A stretch of 52,769 nucleotides of DNA, from contig CAISUE010000030.1 in assembly GCA_903888615.1 (NCBI GenBank), forward strand, positions 1 through 52,769, in the 5' to 3' direction. This stretch comes from an uncultured Gammaproteobacteria bacterium (lineage in GTDB: Bacteria; Pseudomonadota; Gammaproteobacteria; CAISUE01). The translations under genes and the position numbers were made by a program. The notes beneath the pieces are model-generated. The model was not told the origin of the DNA. It made no database searches and saw nothing but the letters and a program-made list of their open reading frames with translations. Positions 52,629 through 52,769 of the stretch are shown here, piece by piece (position 1 is the stretch's first letter; every line of letters starts with the position of its first letter).

Positions 52629-52769
52629 TTATTTTAAAATTTTAGCCACTACGCCAGCACCTACGGTACGGCCGCCTTCACGAATCGCGAAACGCAAACC
52701 TTCTTCCATCGCAATGGGAGCGATCAAATGCACATCCATTTTAATGTTATCACCCGGCATGATCATTTC
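52629..52769 (-). CDS. tuf: Elongation factor Tu, 3' end
   Basis: The last 46 codons and stop of EF-Tu, read on the minus strand; the gene continues beyond the right edge. The residues [20 protein letters not shown] and, after a short gap, [16 protein letters not shown] are the conserved C-terminal domain. EF-Tu delivers aminoacyl-tRNA to the ribosome. The position directly before rpsJ matches the str-S10 junction in Legionella-type genomes. Confidence 0.96.
   Translation of the reverse strand, partial: EMIMPGDNIKMDVHLIAPIAMEEGLRFAIREGGRTVGAGVVAKILK

Overview
The window looks like chromosomal DNA of an AT-rich gammaproteobacterium. Three things point there: an intact tuf-S10-spc-alpha ribosomal region, a LolD-type lipoprotein exporter, and the AmgK/MurU cell-wall recycling pair. 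Two large proteins unlike known enzymes, with effector-like composition and PmrA-box-like repeats upstream, make an intracellular or host-associated Legionellales member (Legionella/Coxiella/Berkiella-like) my best guess. That placement is inference. I saw no tRNA, rRNA, CRISPR array or intact insertion sequence.

Region 1 (1-15.4 kb, all on the minus strand) is a surface-polysaccharide locus. From its 5' end it encodes glucose-1-phosphate cytidylyltransferase, CDP-glucose 4,6-dehydratase, a DegT-family dehydratase-like protein, a sugar epimerase/reductase, a Rieske protein, a thiamine-diphosphate enzyme, an SDR, a dehydroquinate-synthase-like cyclase and a HpcH/HpaI-type aldolase. Then come GtrB-like and GtrA-like lipid-sugar proteins, another glycosyltransferase, a Wzx-like flippase, an acyltransferase and a membrane protein cut by the window edge. 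Most genes overlap or nearly touch. The enzyme set suggests a CDP-linked deoxysugar with extra carbon-carbon chemistry. This is the most novel-looking part of the window.

Region 2 (15.6-38.8 kb) is a mosaic. Housekeeping genes are sohB, ccmG, ccmF, lolD, thiL, amgK, dusA, murU, ileS, dapB and miaA. Between them lie accessory genes: a possible DUF218-like protein, a repeat-bearing coiled-coil membrane protein with a suspected frameshifted 5' end, an 871-residue multi-membrane protein, and a 451-residue protein overlapping a hybrid histidine kinase. Debris includes a truncated AAA ATPase and a decayed stretch at 17.0-17.4 kb.

Region 3 (38.8-52.8 kb, minus strand) runs tuf (3' end only), rpsJ-rplC-rplD-rplW-rplB-rpsS-rplV-rpsC-rplP-rpmC-rpsQ, rplN-rplX-rplE-rpsN-rpsH-rplF-rplR-rpsE-rplO-secY-rpmJ, then rpsM-rpsK-rpsD-rpoA-rplQ. 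The order is the standard one, except that rpmD (L30) is missing between rpsE and rplO and several gaps carry palindromic or tandem repeats. Ribosomal protein S10 has an unusual N-terminal extension.
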